60,000 nucleotides of DNA from Cryptomeria japonica (taxonomy: Eukaryota; Streptophyta; Pinopsida; Cupressales; Cupressaceae): positions 469,766,400 through 469,826,399 of the forward strand of contig NC_081406.1 in NCBI RefSeq assembly GCF_030272615.1. The letters are read 5' to 3'. The notes under the pieces are model-generated. The model ran no database searches, had not been told where the DNA came from, and was given only the letters and a program-made list of their open reading frames with translations. Shown in pieces: positions 35,644 through 45,332 of this stretch (position 1 is the stretch's first letter; each line of letters starts with the position of its first letter). Made by a program: the position numbers and the translations under genes.

Positions 35644-37035
35644 TGTTGGATTTATGAGGATATTATTGGATAAGTGCTGCAAATATGTGCTTATGAGATA
35701 TCTTTGAGTGTTTGAGAAATGTGTTGTCATTCATGTCAACATATTTTCTTTGTCTAGTACAGTAATGCAGTGAAGTTCAGTTAGTTGGTTTATGTTGTAT
35801 ATTGATGATTAGTGTTTGTAGATTAAAGGTTTTGTAGAGTGATATCTCTAGTTGGTTCAGTGCAAGTGTCAGATGTCTGCTTGAATTTTTGAGTGATTTA
35901 TGAGTATCTATGTTCTGGCCAGTTTTTCTATTGTTCAGTATTGTGAGTGTTCGGTATTTTGATCTACATTTCTTCACATTGTAATATCTTGATTTGCGGA
36001 TTTGGAATTATGTTTGGAAAATTGATGTGTGTCCTCAATTCAAGTGGTTCATGTTTCAGAGCTCCATAAGTGATTTTTCCAAGTTGATAGTCAGTTCAGT
36101 TAACGTTCTTGAAGTTTGGTATGATGATAACGATGATTTTAGTAATTTGAGTTGGTGTGGATGTTGTTGTGGTAATTCATGATTCTTGTGGTTGTTTCTA
36201 GATTGTGTGTTATTTGTGTTGATGGTCCTCATTGATCAGTGAGCGTTTTATTGATGATTTTCTTTGGTCCGGTGGTGTTCTCCATGTTCTTGGTTGACAT
36301 GATGTTTGTAGCATGTTGCAGATATTTGATGCATATTCTTGGAGGTGTTTCATATTCAAGGTGGTGATTTGAGTCCATGCTATGTCTTAGCCAACATTGT
36401 TTTGGTTCACGTGTGATATTGTAGCATGTATGGTTATATTGTTGCAATTAGGAGATATGTGCCGAGTCGACCTTACGATATTGATCCAAGGTTGATGTCA
36501 TGTATAAATTAATGTAACATCTTTGTAATTGAGTGTGTCATTGATGAGTGTGTGTGCAAATAATGTATTAATCATTCAAAAGTAGAGAAAAAGTGTGGAG
36601 AAGTGTGGGAGATGTTATGTGCTTAACCAAAACTATAGCCAGGCATTAAGGATGCTATTTCTCCGTTCATGATTTTGTGGAAGTGATCTGAATCTGTTTG
36701 TAAGGCAATGAGCCTTCCCAAGGTTGTTTCCCTTTGTTGTTTTTCAGCAGTGAGCTCTAGGCAGTGTGCTTGAATGCATGTGCATTACCCATTATAATAT
36801 TTCATATACTTCTAACAGAGTATCAACATATTGTGGGTAGGTTCCCACCATGGGTTTTCCCTTGATTGGGTTTTCCACGTCAAAAATATTGGTGTTATGT
36901 GTGTTCATGTTGTGTTGTTGATTTATGCTTTCATTGTTAATTATCAAATCTAAGATTAAAGTAAGTTGTTATAAAATTTGGAGACAATGGATTCACCCCC
37001 CCTCCCCCTCTCAATTGTCTACCCTCTTTTCATCA
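35644..37035 (+). repeat. 5' LTR of element C
   Basis: TGTTGGATTTATGAGG ... TTTTCATCA. TATA box TATAAATT at 36503-36510. U5 has CAGTGAGCTCTAGGCAGTG, CACCATGGGTTTTCCC, GGGTTTTCCACGT and a long C-run. Confidence 0.93.
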
Positions 37036-37037
37036 AT

Positions 37038-37049
37038 TGGTATTAGAGT
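37038..37049 (+). promoter_or_regulatory. Primer binding site of element C
   Basis: TGGTATTAGAGT, two C-to-T changes from the initiator tRNA-Met PBS, two bases after the LTR. Confidence 0.85.
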
Positions 37050-37090
37050 TAGTTCTTCCAGAGAAGTTTAACAGCTTGAGGTGATCTGGG

Positions 37091-37387
37091 ATGGCCACTT
37101 ACAAGAAGGAGAGTTCCAGATTTGATGGAATAAATTATTCTCCTTGGAATAACCAAGAGGTGTCACTTGAGATGCATTGGTGACGATTGCTAGAAACTTA
37201 CTAAAGAGAAATATACTGTTCTTAAAAATGGTCCTTCAACTCCAACTGAGATTAAGGAAGTGGAATACAATATCAGGGCTAAGGAAGCATTTTTGAGTTC
37301 TCTAATTGATTCAAAAATCATAAATGTGATAGAACTGCAAACTTCTCATGAGATCTAGAAGAAGTTGGAAACCTTATATGAAGGAGA
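37091..37387 (+). pseudogene. gag: Element C Gag, 5' part
   Basis: Met 37091 opens MATYKKESSRFDGINYSPWN, the Copia Gag start (FDGxNYxxW). After about 30 codons the frame is lost and several stops follow, but Gag-like words persist up to KLETLYEGD at 37387. Element B inserted within the codons for EGD; the remainder resumes at 46478. Confidence 0.85.
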
Positions 37388-38544
37388 TGTTGGCATTTTT
37401 TATGTTTATGATGTGATTGTCATTGATGGACACACACTTGCATTGAGATCTTCTTTATATGTATGAGCTTAAACTCAACCGGAATATGTTGCAACCGGTA
37501 TGTTGTATTATAGTCGTTAGACTATTGAAGTTTCGTAGAATGTGTTTACCTGTCTGAAGCGGCATGTTAACCCCAAGTGGTTCAAGGATCTCAAGCGGTA
37601 CGAAGGATAAAAGTGATAGAACACATACTTCCCAGTCTTCATTTTGTCAAACCAGCAATCGGCATTTTGCTTGAACTGGCATTTTGTATGAACCAGTAAT
37701 ACTTTGTGATGAGTTACCAACCGGCATTTTGTGATGAGTTACCATCCACTGATTTTTGACGATGCCGACACTTTAACAGTGCTTTTTGTGTCGTGTTACC
37801 AAGTATGTCCAGGTTCATTGAACCTAGGGAAGTGGATTGTAATCCTATTGGACTGACATGAAATTAGATTCCTTTATAAGGACATCATGTCTAGGGTTTT
37901 AGGTTGTTGTTGTGAAAGTTAATGTTGTTGCTAGGGTTTAAGGTGATTGAGGAGTTGGAGAGAATATGAATGTGTAGAAGATTGAAGTAATGCTGGAATG
38001 CATTAGGAATGAGCTATCAAGGATCTAATCAAGCAATCTATGCTATTAGCTAGATCAATCACTTGTTGATTACTCACATCTTTGACAAGTCTGTAGCCCT
38101 TAGCTGGGTAGGCCCAAAAGCCTTTTGTAAATCCTCTAACAAGGTGGTTCACATTTGTGGATCTAAAATCCTCTAGCAAGGTAGTCTTTAATTGGACTTA
38201 TCTCCTAACAGAGATTGAGATTCCTAACAGGATCTGTTCTAGAAAAGAACATTGTAAGACCTTAACCAATCTGACCTTAACTGGTCTGGTTCCTATTCTG
38301 CAAATAGTTACTTGTGAGTTCCATCTCACCATGGTTTTTCCCGTTTGGGTTTCCACGTCAAAATCTCTTGTGTTATGGTGTTTTTGCTTCTATGGGTGAA
38401 TGCATTATTAGCTATTTGGTTTGCATGTGTGTTAACTGGTTTGGTTGCCAAATTATTTTACCGGTTTACTGTTAGTCTTGCAAAGTGTTTAAGTGAAAAT
38501 ATTTTTGGCATACTAATTCACCCCCCCCCTCTTAGTATTCATCA
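37388..38544 (+). repeat. 5' LTR of element B
   Basis: TGTTGGCATTTTTTATG ... GTATTCATCA. It has a TATA box TTTATAAG at 37873-37880; an array of ATCCTCTAACAAGGT-like units at 38115-38260; CACCATGGTTTTTCCC and GGGTTTCCACGT near 38330-38360; and a C-run at 38520. Confidence 0.95.
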
Positions 38545-38546
38545 AT

Positions 38547-38558
38547 TGGTATCAGAGC
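38547..38558 (+). promoter_or_regulatory. Primer binding site of element B (tRNA-iMet)
   Basis: TGGTATCAGAGC is an exact initiator tRNA-Met type PBS two bases after the LTR. The downstream leader GTTTAACCACTTG is shared in close form with A and C. Confidence 0.95.
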
Positions 38559-38594
38559 CAACCTTTCTATAAGTTTAACCACTTGGAAAGAGAT

Positions 38595-39854
38595 ATGGGG
38601 GAATACACATTGAGGGAACTTACTCATCAGCTCACTCAGTCTGAGCAAGCCTATGATGATCTTATGGTCAAATACAAGGCATCTCAAGCAAAAATGAGAG
38701 AACATGCAGAAAAGCTGATGGAGCTATCTGAAAATAGTTCCTCTGATGAAGCGAACATGGAAGCCCTGATTCAAGAAGTAGAAAAGCTGAATGAATCCAA
38801 TTCCAACCTGATAAAAGAATTGGAAGGATTGGCTATTCGAATGTGCCAAGAACTTGAGAACCGGAGGAAAGCTGAAGATCTGGTCAAAGACAAGGATCAT
38901 GAAATCTCCAAGCTAAAACAAGAGATCAGTGCCCTAACTGCTCAACTCCATGCGAGCAAAGTGGAAAAGGAAGACATGCAAGGAGAACTAAACATTGCCA
39001 TCTCTGAGAATGAAAACTTGATGGAAACAAATGTTGCTATTTCCAAAGAACTCTCTGAGTCAAAGGAAATACTTGCTAAGTTCAACAAGAGTACTGTCAA
39101 GCTAGAGAAAAAGCTTGAATCTGCCAAACTGGCAAAGAATACCAATGGACTTGGCTATTCTAGTCATGAGGAAGGTGAGACCTCTGGTACAAATGCTGGA
39201 ACATCAAAGGATAAAGGTAAGAAAAAGTTTAAACCTATTTGCTTTAACTATCTTAAAGAAGGACATACTGCAAATGTGTGTAGGAGTAAGGCTTACAACA
39301 ATTTTCCTTATTTCCTAAATGATAAGCCTAAATCCTATAGATTCAATGGTAACTATTATGCATGCAACAAGTATGGACATAGAGCATCTGAATGTAGGTC
39401 AGTTATGAACAACATTGGTAGATATCCTCAGAGGACCCAAGGTGTTGGTCCTGAACCTTTTATGAACCAAAATCTCAACCGGTCTAGTGCCTTCAATCAT
39501 CAGCCAAGAAGAGGTGGCTATCAAGCGACAACCAGATGGAGAGCATATTGTATGGTTTGTCATGGTCATGGTCACACTACTGCAACATGCAGAAGGAAGA
39601 ACAACAACATGAATAATGGACCTTGGAGAGCACCTGGATTGGTTTGCTATCACTGCAACAAACTGGGTCACATTGCCAGATTCTGTAGATCAAGAAAGAA
39701 CATATCTGATGATATACCGGTCACTCCAAAAGGAAACATTGATGTTGACACTGTTCAAGCGGACATGAACAAAACCTGGAAGAAGAAACCAACGGTGTTA
39801 CAAGAGGAACCGGTTTCTACACCTAGTGTGGAAATCACGGAACCGACAAACTAA
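38595..39854 (+). CDS. Element B ORF1: intact gag-like coiled-coil zinc-knuckle protein
   Basis: An uninterrupted 419-residue ORF from ATG 38595 (MGEYTLRELTHQLTQSEQAY) to TAA 39852; it opens 36 bases after the PBS. Residues about 1-200 are strongly heptad-like (EKLMELSENSSSDEANMEAL, KDHEISKLKQEISALTAQL), predicting a long coiled coil. Residues about 210-370 carry four zinc-knuckle units: two degenerate (CFNYLKEGHTANVC and YYACNKYGHRASEC each lack one Cys) and two intact CX2CX4HX4C (CMVCHGHGHTTATC, CYHCNKLGHIARFC). The tail is basic, then Thr/Pro/Glu-rich. Position and knuckles point to an RNA-binding, Gag-like role; no typical Copia Gag capsid motif is visible. TTAGGGGGAG follows 14 bases after the stop. 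It is the only long intact ORF of this class here. Confidence 0.88.
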   Translation: MGEYTLRELTHQLTQSEQAYDDLMVKYKASQAKMREHAEKLMELSENSSSDEANMEALIQEVEKLNESNSNLIKELEGLAIRMCQELENRRKAEDLVKDKDHEISKLKQEISALTAQLHASKVEKEDMQGELNIAISENENLMETNVAISKELSESKEILAKFNKSTVKLEKKLESAKLAKNTNGLGYSSHEEGETSGTNAGTSKDKGKKKFKPICFNYLKEGHTANVCRSKAYNNFPYFLNDKPKSYRFNGNYYACNKYGHRASECRSVMNNIGRYPQRTQGVGPEPFMNQNLNRSSAFNHQPRRGGYQATTRWRAYCMVCHGHGHTTATCRRKNNNMNNGPWRAPGLVCYHCNKLGHIARFCRSRKNISDDIPVTPKGNIDVDTVQADMNKTWKKKPTVLQEEPVSTPSVEITEPTN

Positions 39855-42203
39855 GCTTCAAACAAGCTTAGGGGGAGCAAACAATGAAATGTTTCGAACC
39901 CCTGGTTTACACCAGTAAAAGACCTTAACCGGTATGCGATACCTGTCAATAGGCAGAAGACCAAAAATAGTAAAAGGCAAATTAGGGTTTATGCCCTAAT
40001 GGTGGAGCATTAATTGCGGTAGGTGAGGAATATGTTTAAAAGGATTTTTCAAATCATTTCTCACTATCAGTTTTTGAAGCGAAGGAGGTTTTCGAGTGCA
40101 GAGCGATGACAAAGTGATTTGTGCTACTATTCTGAGAATTTAAGAAACCTTGAAGGAGATTCAAATTCAAATTGCAAACGGTTAAGTGAAGAACGCAAAG
40201 CGGTGATTCTGCAACCGACGGAGTGCGAGGTGGAGAAGAATCTGAAAGCCCTAAATTCATGTTTTTCGAAAGGTATTTTTTGAGTTTTCAGTTTCTATCA
40301 TGGCTTCTGCATCCCATACTAGCTCTAGTACATCTGTAGATTTAGCAAGCTTTATTCAACGCAAGTCTAGATGTAATGCCCTATCACAAGTTCCAACTAG
40401 TGTGATAGTAGAAGAGGGAATCTCAGATTACATAGATTGTAAAATAGAAGACCTAGGGTCTCTAGCAATTCACTCGAAGCTAGGTTTGTTCTGTGGACAA
40501 GATAAAAAGATCAAACCAGAGTATAATATCTTGGAGAAGAAGAAGCTCCACAATGCTGTTTATTTCCTAGAGGATTTCACAGATGATCACATTAGGATCA
40601 CTCTGAGCAGAGTTCATGGTGACAAGATGTACTTGGAAAGAACGCATGATATAACACCACAAGTAATTCATGCCGTCACCGGTTTCTGCAATACAGGAGA
40701 AGTGTCAGCCCTAAGGATGGTAAGAAAAACTGAAATGTCCAAGCTCACCAGTTCAGTGAGCGACTCACGAGGTATCACCATCAATTCTATCAAGGACGAT
40801 CTGGTGAAATATGCATCTATGGTGATTGGATACCAGACATTCTCAGCTAGGAGAATTAACTTTGTATCTGTTGCAGTGGTAAATGCTTCTTATCAGATGA
40901 TTAAGGAGGATGCATCATTTGACCTATGCACCGAGATGCAAAGGCAACTCCTATTGAATCTGAAATCAATCAAATAGGATAATGCATTGAGGTTCAAGTT
41001 TGAACAACTACTGGTTGGGCTATTCTTTTACTTCCAAAGCTATTTTCTAGGAGTAGGCGATGTCCAGTGGTCTACTGACCAACTGTTAACCAAGCAAATC
41101 AAGGAAAGCATTCAAGTAGTTGGAACCAGTTACCCTGAAGTTCTGAACAAGTACTTTGATGAGTTCAGACGCAAAATGAGTCAGAGGGTGAGACAATATC
41201 AGGTGATATTGTCAAGAAATATGAAGATGATATCTGTTTCACCATTAAAGTGGATCAATGCATAATGGAGGTTGTTGAGCCCAGATAGGAGGAAGTGGAG
41301 CCTATGGACTATGAGGTAATGAATGATATGCTGGAAGGATATGCCTCTACCCTTATTGCCTCACCGCTTGATCTAAAGGCAAAAAGAACCGACACCTACC
41401 TAGAAAGGATAACACCGGTTGAGGAACCCTCAACAAAGAAAGGAAAAGAACCTTCAGTGAAGAAGGCAAAAGAAGTGCCTTCAGCATCGACACCAGCTAC
41501 TATAGCCAATCTTGCAGTGACCAAGTAGTCACCAGATAAAAAGAAACCTGAAGTGGCACCTGATAAAGTGTTCAAGAGAAAGAGGAAGACATGGAATACC
41601 TCTCCAGACTCTGAAGAAACTGTGTTTGAGGAAAAACCAAAGAAGACACGTCAAGCAAAGAAAAAGACAAAGAATGAACCGGCATCATCGGCATCGGTAA
41701 ATATTGACATCTCCTCCTACAAACCTTTGACACATTGTCAAAGAACTATCAAAAACATTAAGAGAAAAGTGTTGAATGATTTGATTGATTGTTTTGATGA
41801 CTTTAATGATGATGAAAAGGAAGTGGTTGAAAAAGAAATAATTCAGTATTTATGTGTTAATGACCGGTCACCTTCAGAAATTAGATCTGAGACATCAGAT
41901 TCTTTGTATAAATCCTTATACAATAAATGGCCCATTGCCATAGAGTAGGAATAGGAAATGAGAGAAAAAGTGTTTGCTGAACATTTTCCTGATGTATCAA
42001 ATTCAGAACTGTTTGAAGTAATGAATAAATACAAAGGCCTCTTCTTCATGAGAAGAAGAAGACTCCTATTACTTGAAGGGAAGGAAAAAGAAGTGCTCAA
42101 GAATACACACACCCTTGCTCTAGAAGATCTGAAAATGCATCAAGTGGTTGAAGCCAACTGGAAGGCTGAGCAAGAACCGGTAATAACAAAACCGGATGAA
42201 GCA

Positions 42204-43604
42204 GGTAAAGCCTTTCTGGCAAAAAGTTCTTAGGGCTTTAATGAAATATTTGACTGTGGATGGTAGATTTATGAAAATTTATAACTATCATTTTGCTATC
42301 CTGAACCATTTCCATCATGGGGCTAAAATATCCTTGCCCTTCTATTTAGCATCCTCTCTAAATGAGAGCCTTGTCGACTATGCTAAAAAGCCAAAGTCCT
42401 ATCCTTTAGCTCACCAGGGTCTCATTCTGATAATATATGAACATATTAAGGCTAAGGCTAGGGCAACCAAGGATGATCCTTTGATCATTAATGCACATAT
42501 ATCTAAGAGAGGCATAGACTCTGACTCGAATGGGGATTAGCCCAGCACCCCTACCCATAAAAAAAGGAAAGCTGAAACAGAGCATGAAGAATAGGAGGTT
42601 CATTGTGATGAAGAAGAGGAAAAGGATAAGGACACTGATACTGAAATGGAGGTAAACAAGGAGGAGAACTATGGTAAAGGGGAGGAAGGGGGTAATTCAA
42701 AGAACCCTCACTCTAACCCTAAGGGTTCAGAAAGTGAGAATGAGGCTCTAAAGCCTAAGGAGTATGACAACCCTAATGCTGAGGAGACTGAACAGAGCAA
42801 GGACTCTGTGGATACCATCCTGGACACCCCCCGCAACTGCACTCTTGAATTCTTCAATTTCCAGAAATGGGTTTTTGAAAACATCACCAATATGCAGAGT
42901 AAGCAAAGGGAGCTGGAAGATAAGATCAATAAGCTGATTAAGATGTCTGATTTTGGGAAACAGATTGAGGATACAGAAAATAGTGAAGCGGAGGAGGAGA
43001 TGGAGATGGAGGACTAGCTGGAGAAAGATCTAATAAAAGGGGACCTGAAACATTTGGAGGATGTTATTAGAACTATGAAAGAACATGTGGAGGAGGACAA
43101 AGACAATGACAATATCCAGATTGCCTGTAATGAGAGGGCATTGAAAAGCCTTATGAACCACAACCTCCAGGTCCTTAAAGTTTCTTCCTAGAATATGAAT
43201 GCGCTGGTGGATCATTTGGAAAAGAAAAATCAGGAGAAGAACCTGGTAATTATAGAAGATGCTCCAACTTCCAGCCCTACCCATCAAAACCCTAGGCGTA
43301 GAACTAGGTAGACTACTGCTGAGAAGGACACCAAAATGAAAGAGAGTCAGATTGGATAGGAAAACAACGACCTGAGGGAAGCGGCCAAGGCGATGATGCT
43401 CTTGGTATAGAATGCTGAGGAAACTATGAAAAGTTTTTAACTTTCTTGTAATGCTGGGCTTGGGGTCAATTTCTTGCTGGCCTCTTGCTGTCCTTTTCTT
43501 TGTTGCTGGTTTTTTTGCAGCTGTCTTGTTTTGTTTCCTTCTTGAATATCTTTTGGATGTAATCGGGTTTCGGGTCCCTTAAAACCTGTTTTTACTTAAT
43601 CAAA
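42204..43604 (+). mobile_element. LINE-mobilised segment inserted in element B ORF2
   Basis: 1,401 bp flanked by identical 19-base duplications (42185-42203 and 43605-43623, ending ACCGGATGAAGCA), with a short A-rich 3' end (TTACTTAATCAAAAA). The long duplication and A-rich end indicate target-primed reverse transcription. The 3' UTR-like end (GGATGTAATCGGGTTTCGGG) resembles plant LINE tails. Coding sense is a fragment of about 410 codons in one frame with TAG stops: MKYLTVDGRFMKIYNYHFAI, SLPFYLASSLNES, LAHQGLILIIYEHIKAKA, then an acidic region and a coiled-coil-like region (KQRELEDKINKLIKM). No RT is present. It could be a 5'-truncated LINE ORF1 or a retrocopy of another repeat's gene. Confidence 0.85.
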
Positions 43605-43734
43605 AACAAAACCGGATGAAGCATTTGATGATGAAGGAAACCCAGTTGTTGAACCTATCGACACTATTGATGTCGATGCTCTGGATGGAGAAGAAGTTAC
43701 TCAGGTTACACCATCAGAAGTTATAGGATGGGAG

Positions 43735-44170
43735 AAGCAGGCAGAAAAGGAAGTAAAGCTAAAGGAAACAAAGGACAAAAAGGAGGAAGTGAAGAAGAAA
43801 GATGAAGAGGAGAAGAAGAAGAAAGATGAAGAGGAGAAGAAGAAGAAGGATGAAGCGGAGAAGAAGAAAAAGGAAGAAGATGAGGAGAAATGGAAACAGG
43901 AAGAAAAGAGAAAAGAATAAGAAAAGAAAAGAAAAGAAGAGGAAGAAGAGAAAAAGAAACAAGAAGATGCAAGGAAAAAGAAAGAGGATGAGGATGAGAA
44001 AAAGAGCAAGGAAGAAGAGAAGCGAAAGGAAGTAGTAAAGAAGAAGGAAGAGGAAGATAAGGAAGAGGAGAAGTGGAAGGAAATAGAGAAAAGGAAGAAG
44101 GAAGAGGAAAAGAGAAGAGAAGCGACAAAGAAGAAAACAGAGGAGGACAAGGCAGGAGAAGCGTCAAAGA
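43735..44170 (+). repeat. Lys/Glu-rich low-complexity coding tract in ORF2
   Basis: About 145 codons almost only of Lys, Glu, Asp and Arg, built from AAGAAGGATGAAGAGGAG-type repeats. This suggests a long single alpha helix or charged coiled coil. Element A has a K-rich but less repetitive linker at the same place. The Ser/Phe/Leu-rich minus-strand ORFs here are antisense shadows. Confidence 0.85.
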
Positions 44171-45045
44171 GCACGCAGATGGAGACACCTAAGGCATTCG
44201 GTAGTCAAGCCAAACCGGCTGACCTTACCAGTCCTATTGACCTCCAGTCTACAAGTGAAATTGAGCTACTGCAGAGCATCAAGGTTGCTCAAGAATGCCT
44301 TGAGGTTTTAAGGAGGAAGAAGGAGGAAGATGTGATCCAAGTTGCGGTGGACACTCTTACCGGTTTGTTACCTGGTACAAACCTCCCCAGTACCGACTCA
44401 TCATTGGCACAACTAAAGCTCCTATGCATAGTAGTAGATGATCAAGTGCAGAGATTAGAAGAGGTAGCAGAGGCAAATGCTAAGAAAGAGCATCAAAAGG
44501 CTCTAAATATTGCTCTGGTGAAGAAGTTAAATGGGCTCCAGACTGAACTCCAAAAAGCACAAAAGGATATAAGGGATGCTCTCAATGAGGGGAATCTTCT
44601 ACTCAACAAGATTTTCCAACCCCATCTATTCTATGATGATGTGCTTGCATAGAAGCAAAAGCTTCAATATGATTTGCAGTTGTATATGAGTACCTTCAAG
44701 CTGCCATACGACTCTTTTACAACTTATGGGCAAACCTTTCACCGGTTTCACATCCAGACAACAAAAATGGAGCATGAGATCATCACTCGGTCTCGATATT
44801 TGTAGGAGCTACAACTGGTTCTACTACCACGTCTGCAAATTATTTAGAAGTGCTATCTAAATCTGGATGCCTTAATAGTGACATAGGAGATGAGCACAAT
44901 TGACGCCATGGAAGAATAGGTCTCCCAGATGCAGACAGAGAAAGAAGTAGCCACCTCCCTACTTGAGTCTTGGTCTTTAACTATGAAACAATTCTTGTAA
45001 GACTTTAAATCTGTTTTTGACAAGTTTTATTCCTTATTGTCATAA

Positions 45046-45332
45046 ACTTTTATTATTTTAATACCAAATGAAAACAGGGGTTGTTCAGTTGTACTTTGTC
45101 ATTGTTGGCAAAGGGGGAGAAGTATTCTAAGAGGGAGAAGCATCTGGTATTTAAAATTTTGATCTATGCTCTGATATCTCTATGTGCAAAATAGTCATAC
45201 ATTGTATTGTTAAAGGGATAGTGTATATGCTTAGGGGGAGCAATTTTGCTAATGGCATGATTTTGTTGTAAAACACTTAGATGTCAAAATTTTATTTCCC
45301 TAAGTGTTGCCATCAATGCCAAAGGGGGAGAT
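45046..45332 (+). promoter_or_regulatory. Element B pre-LTR region with repeated PPT-like motifs and PPT
   Basis: The true PPT, GCCAAAGGGGGAGAT, abuts the LTR (45333). Additional GGCAAAGGGGGAGA at 45107 and TTAGGGGGAG at 45231 precede it. Confidence 0.78.

Larger units (their letters stand above)
40300..45045 (+). pseudogene. Element B ORF2: large unknown protein, interrupted by a retroposed segment
   Basis: Starts at ATG 40300 (MASASHTSSSTSVDLASFIQ). Removing the 42204-43604 insert and one duplication copy restores the frame exactly (TKPDEA-FDDEG), giving about 1,108 codons to TAA 45043. One frameshift lies near 41250-41290; the stops are TAG or TAA. Homology with element A ORF2 is seen in order: EGISDYIDCKIEDLGSL, KPEYNIL, IHAVTGFCNTGEVSALRMV, DSRGITINSIKDDLVKYASM, a hydrophobic segment QLLVGLFFYFQSYFLGVG, GDVQWSTDQ and the NDDEKEVVEKEI block. 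Then come a Lys/Glu-rich tract (43735-44170) and a helical C-terminus. It occupies the place of pol. Not a family I can name; an Env-like or packaging role is speculation. Confidence 0.8.

Noticed and set aside
43701-44188. Two long minus-strand ORFs rich in Ser, Phe and Leu
   Set aside because: They are antisense shadows of the Lys/Glu-rich tract of element B ORF2; composition explains the openness.
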